This document shows positions 31,822 through 34,746 of a stretch of DNA of 34,746 nt, one piece after another. The translations under genes were made by a program, and so were the position numbers. The notes beneath the pieces are model-generated. The model saw only the letters and a program-made list of their open reading frames with translations. It ran no database searches and was not told the DNA's origin. Source of the DNA: Deltaproteobacteria bacterium (lineage in GTDB: Bacteria > Myxococcota > JACRCW01); contig JACRCW010000121.1 of assembly GCA_016218805.1 (NCBI GenBank), positions 1 through 34,746 of the forward strand. Reading direction: 5' to 3'. Numbering within the stretch: the first letter of the stretch is position 1; each line of letters begins with the position of its first letter.

Positions 31822-33069
31822 TCAGCGCCCACGCCGCAGTTCCACCTTCACCTGCCCGGTGGCCTTGCCTCCCAGCGACACCATGGAACGCCAGGGGGTG
31901 TACCCATCCACGGTGACCTCCACGGTCACCTTGGCTTGGGGCTCCAGGCCCACCAACAGCACGCTTCCCACGCCCACCGGTGTTCTCTCCACGGTCACGC
32001 GCGCACCCGCCGGCACGGCCAGCAACAGTTTGCCCACGGCACCGCCCACCCGGTGGGTCCGCACCGGCGGAACTATGGGCGCGGGTTTGAGCACGTCCGG
32101 CAGGGCGGCCTCCGGCGCCGGCGGGCGGGACTTGGGGCCGGAACCTTCCGGTTTGGCGCGCACCGGCGGTGGTGGCGGCGGTGGTGGTGGTGGCGCGGGG
32201 GGTGGCGGAGGCCGAAGCGCCGCGGGCGCGGGGGTCATGCGCGTGCGCAGCGCGGCGCGCGGCGGCGGCGGGGGGGGAGGCGGCGGCTCGTGGTCGTCCA
32301 GGTCAACGGAAAGGTCATCCTCCGGGTTGTCCGGGGGTGCCACACCCAGGTCATCCGACGACGGTGCGTCCACCATGATGGTGCGCGCGGCATCTTCCGC
32401 CGGGGCGGGCGGCCTGGACGGCCGGCGCGTGGTGGGCGGGGGAAGGGTGGGAGCCGGCGGGGGCACTTCGTCCATGGTCGTCGCCACCGGGCCAAACACG
32501 TCGTCCGCGGCCGCGGAGACCGCGCCGCGTGCGCCGTCCCGTTCGTGCTCCTTGTCCGAGGCGAGGATGGCCGCGATGACCGGGTCCTCCGACGGGTCAT
32601 CCCGCGGGGGCGGTTCCTCGTCGTCCAGATGGGTGACCGCCGGCCGGATGCCGCTCTCCGGTGCAAAGGAATCCTCGTCACCCAGGTAGGGGTTGGCCAC
32701 GCCGTCACGGTCCAGCTGCGCGCGCACCTCCTCCACAAAGCTGGGGCCGCCCAGCATGGTGGCGTCCGCCTCCTCCAGCGGGGGCGGGGCGGGGCGCCGC
32801 GCCCGGGACGCTGCCAGCGAGCGCCTGACGTGGGCCACCTCCTCCGGCGTGGACATCATCGTCGCCGCTTCGGGCTCCAGCGTGGCGGGCAGTTCGCGGG
32901 AGGGACGGGACGCTTCGTCCAGGTCCAGCACCATGGTGGAGGCCACCGGGTCCGGCTTGGACGGCGGCGGTGGCGGCGGCCGGGCCGCGGACTTGCCGGG
33001 CGTGATGGGCACCGCGCGGGCCTTGCCCGACGGCGACGGCTTGGGGGGAGGAGGGAGCTTGGCGGCCAT
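31822..33069 (-). CDS. Pro-rich PEGA-domain protein with five T-M motifs
   Basis: A 415-residue protein from ATG 33069; longer frames upstream are shadows. Residues 1-300 are disordered, Pro-rich and acidic. They contain five short copies of a Thr-(Ile)-Met motif: ASTMVLD (T45), AATMMS (T70), DATMLG (T104), ATTMDE (T198) and ARTIMVD (T230). Poly-Pro runs occur at about 31-36, 262-270, 287-291 and 293-302. The C-terminal 70 residues form a PEGA domain: LLLAVPAGARVTVERTPVG, VTVEVTVDGYTPW, TGQVKVELRR. There is no signal peptide. T-x-M peptides of this kind are common in myxobacterial regulators and could be phosphorylated by Ser/Thr kinases for FHA binding, which is an inference. It lies between a BatA-like gene and a lipoprotein gene. 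Confidence 0.8.
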   Translation of the reverse strand: MAAKLPPPPKPSPSGKARAVPITPGKSAARPPPPPPSKPDPVASTMVLDLDEASRPSRELPATLEPEAATMMSTPEEVAHVRRSLAASRARRPAPPPLEEADATMLGGPSFVEEVRAQLDRDGVANPYLGDEDSFAPESGIRPAVTHLDDEEPPPRDDPSEDPVIAAILASDKEHERDGARGAVSAAADDVFGPVATTMDEVPPPAPTLPPPTTRRPSRPPAPAEDAARTIMVDAPSSDDLGVAPPDNPEDDLSVDLDDHEPPPPPPPPPRAALRTRMTPAPAALRPPPPPAPPPPPPPPPPVRAKPEGSGPKSRPPAPEAALPDVLKPAPIVPPVRTHRVGGAVGKLLLAVPAGARVTVERTPVGVGSVLLVGLEPQAKVTVEVTVDGYTPWRSMVSLGGKATGQVKVELRRGR

Positions 33070-33149
33070 GGCGGGCGCCCGGGGGCCGGGCAACGGATGG
33101 GCAGTCTGGCAGCAGGAGCGGGGCCTTGAAAAGGGAGCGGCCCGGCGGT

Positions 33150-34746
33150 TCACCCGCGCCGGGCCAGTGTGGCCTCCGCCAGCAGGGCCAGCGGCAACAG
33201 GAGCAGCAGCAACGACCACAGCGGCTGGCGCGGCACGCCGTCCGTGCCGCCGCGGCCCACCAGTTCAGACCCCGCCGGCAGCCGTGCGGCAATCTCGTCA
33301 TCCGTGAGCGCCACCAGGTCGCTTTCCTCCGGCGGCGGCCAGGCCGCATAGCGCTCTGAGGGGATCTCCGTGGCCGGACCGTCCGCCGGGGCAATGAAGA
33401 CGCGGTGGAGGCCCGTGACGGTGGCGGCCGGGAGGCTGACCTGCGTGTCCTCCGCGCGGATGGGCACCGCCGTGCGCGGCCCACCGGGCGCCTCCACGGC
33501 GACGGAGGAGGCCCCGCGCGGCAGCGGAATCACGCGGGGGACGTGCACCGCCTGGTGGCGCGGACGCCCGTCATCCAACGCGTCCGCCAGGTGCAGCACC
33601 AGTTGCTGCATCAACGGCAGGAAGCCCGGGCGGATGGCCAGGTCAGACCAGTCACGGTCAATGGACGTGGCCCACAGCAGCACCCGCCCGGCGCCCACCC
33701 GGCGCTCCACCAGCGCGGGGGCCTGGTTGGAGAACCGCATCAGCACCTGCCGCTCCGCCCGGCTCCCCGGCTCCAGCAGCAGCACCGTGTGGGTCTGCGC
33801 GCGCGCCAGCCCCTCCGGCCGCTCGCCGTTGAATGGCGCAAACACCGGGTGGCTGGTGTCCACCGCGCCAATGCCCAGCACCTCGCGGTGGGCGGGATCC
33901 TCCAGCTCCACGCGGCTCTTCTCGCCCCGCAGGGGCTGCGGGAGCAGCCCGCCCAGGGCGCCGTTGTAGAAGTCCACGTCCACGCGGTCCCCGCCGCTGA
34001 TGAGCAGCCCGCCGCCGCGCTCAACGTGGCGCTCCAATGCGCCCACCGCTTCGCGCGGGAGGTTGCGCACGTTGCACAACAGGATCACGTCCGCGGCGTC
34101 AATGTCCGCCACCGTGGGGGCGGTGGTCAGCACGCGCTGCTGCAGGGTCCCGCCGCCCGGCGGGGAGGCCGCCAGCGCGCGCTCCAGGTAGAAGACCTCA
34201 TCCCGCCAGGCCACCGTCTGCGGGTCCCCATCCACGACGAGCACCTGCACCTCACGCGGGGCCTGCACCGGCAGCATGAGCACGTCATCCAGCGCGTACG
34301 CGTCCGCGTCCAGGCGCACCGCCAACTCATGGAACGGGTCCGCACCCTTGGGCAGCACGTGCGTGAAGCGCCGCCGCGTGGGGCTGCCGGGAACCAACTC
34401 CACGTCCGCGCGGGCCACCGCGGCGCCGTCCACCCACAACGCCGCGCCCGTGGCTACCGGCGCGGTGGCGCCGAACACCTCCGCCTCCCACTCAATGGCC
34501 ACCGCCCGCGGGCCGGCCTCCGGCGCCGCGCGCGCGGTCAGCGCCCGCACCGCGCGGTTGGGGGGCGCCTGGTCATCCGGCCGCACCACGCGGACCTGCG
34601 CCCCACCCAGCTCCAGCCGCGCCCCGGCGGGCCAGCTGTGCCGCGCGGCGTCCGTGAAGACGGTGATGCGGCCCCCCTCCGGACCCAGCGCGGCGCGCGC
34701 CCGCACCAGGCACGCCGGCAGGTCACCCGCCGCCACGGACGGGCGG
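33150..34746 (-). CDS. BatA-like membrane protein, C-terminal part (partial)
   Basis: The frame is open to the right edge of the window, so the 5' end is missing; 532 residues are visible. The visible start (ALGPEGGRITVFTDAA) resembles the end of a von Willebrand A domain. It is followed by beta-sandwich segments, then a class I glutamine-amidotransferase-like region (QVLVVDGDPQTVAWRDEVFY, then DVILLCNVRNLP and ERGGGLLISGGDRVD). It ends in one membrane helix (LWSLLLLLLPLALLAEATL) and a basic tail. This is the build of BatA-type proteins, which usually sit beside MoxR ATPase and BatB genes. It is the first visible gene of the minus-strand cluster. Confidence 0.75.
   Translation of the reverse strand, partial: RPSVAAGDLPACLVRARAALGPEGGRITVFTDAARHSWPAGARLELGGAQVRVVRPDDQAPPNRAVRALTARAAPEAGPRAVAIEWEAEVFGATAPVATGAALWVDGAAVARADVELVPGSPTRRRFTHVLPKGADPFHELAVRLDADAYALDDVLMLPVQAPREVQVLVVDGDPQTVAWRDEVFYLERALAASPPGGGTLQQRVLTTAPTVADIDAADVILLCNVRNLPREAVGALERHVERGGGLLISGGDRVDVDFYNGALGGLLPQPLRGEKSRVELEDPAHREVLGIGAVDTSHPVFAPFNGERPEGLARAQTHTVLLLEPGSRAERQVLMRFSNQAPALVERRVGAGRVLLWATSIDRDWSDLAIRPGFLPLMQQLVLHLADALDDGRPRHQAVHVPRVIPLPRGASSVAVEAPGGPRTAVPIRAEDTQVSLPAATVTGLHRVFIAPADGPATEIPSERYAAWPPPEESDLVALTDDEIAARLPAGSELVGRGGTDGVPRQPLWSLLLLLLPLALLAEATLARRG

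Noticed and set aside
30352..33129. 925-codon plus-strand frame opposite the lipoprotein and PEGA genes
   Set aside because: It has low-complexity Arg/Gly/His composition typical of antisense GC-rich DNA and spans two well-supported genes.

Overview
This window reads like the chromosome of a Myxococcota (delta-proteobacterial) organism. The DNA is very GC-rich. It holds many lipoproteins with Ser/Ala/Gly-rich linkers, FG-GAP and Cys-rich motifs, PEGA and BatA-type proteins, and large hybrid histidine kinases. No rRNA, tRNA or taxonomic marker beyond recR is present, so the assignment is an inference from gene style. Layout, left to right: (1) 1-6823, mostly plus strand: the tail of an unknown gene, a PA14-domain membrane protein, a GT39-like membrane glycosyltransferase and a UDP-GlcNAc 2-epimerase. 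A four-gene chain then follows in which each stop overlaps the next start as ATGA: S4 RNA-binding protein, Ser-rich lipoprotein, AlkA-type DNA glycosylase, and a membrane protein that I read as a bacterial INSIG homologue. (2) 6906-10397: a beta-lactamase-fold lipoprotein with a C-terminal membrane domain, divergent from an AIM6/GDPD-like lipoprotein, followed by a PssA-type CDP-alcohol phosphatidyltransferase. (3) 10404-19675, mostly minus strand: three histidine kinases (two are hybrids), interrupted by a 43-bp tandem repeat array, an unknown gene (14305-14973), a two-gene EEP-nuclease cassette (15011-16602) and a decayed partial copy of that unknown gene (about 16752-16880). (4) 19736-24272: a HEAT-like protein, an FG-GAP lipoprotein, recR, a Uma2-family nuclease and a flavin-reductase-like PPOX protein. 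(5) About 24285-27466: an accessory island of different codon style. It carries an OLD/DUF3696-like AAA ATPase translationally coupled to a 298-aa protein with a toxin-like C-terminal HWDV...HINV signature, followed by frameshifted coding remains. This is the best candidate in the window for a little-described system, possibly anti-phage defence. (6) 27757-34746: a Ddl-like ATP-grasp ligase, a degenerate histidine-kinase-like protein, and a minus-strand cluster of BatA-like protein, Pro-rich PEGA protein with five T-M motifs, large lipoprotein and small DUF4177-like protein. A composition signal separates backbone from island: backbone genes strongly avoid TCG on the sense strand and switch Phe/Ile codons to TTT/ATT before a G, whereas the ATPase gene does not. 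All homology calls were made by eye from motifs, without database searches.
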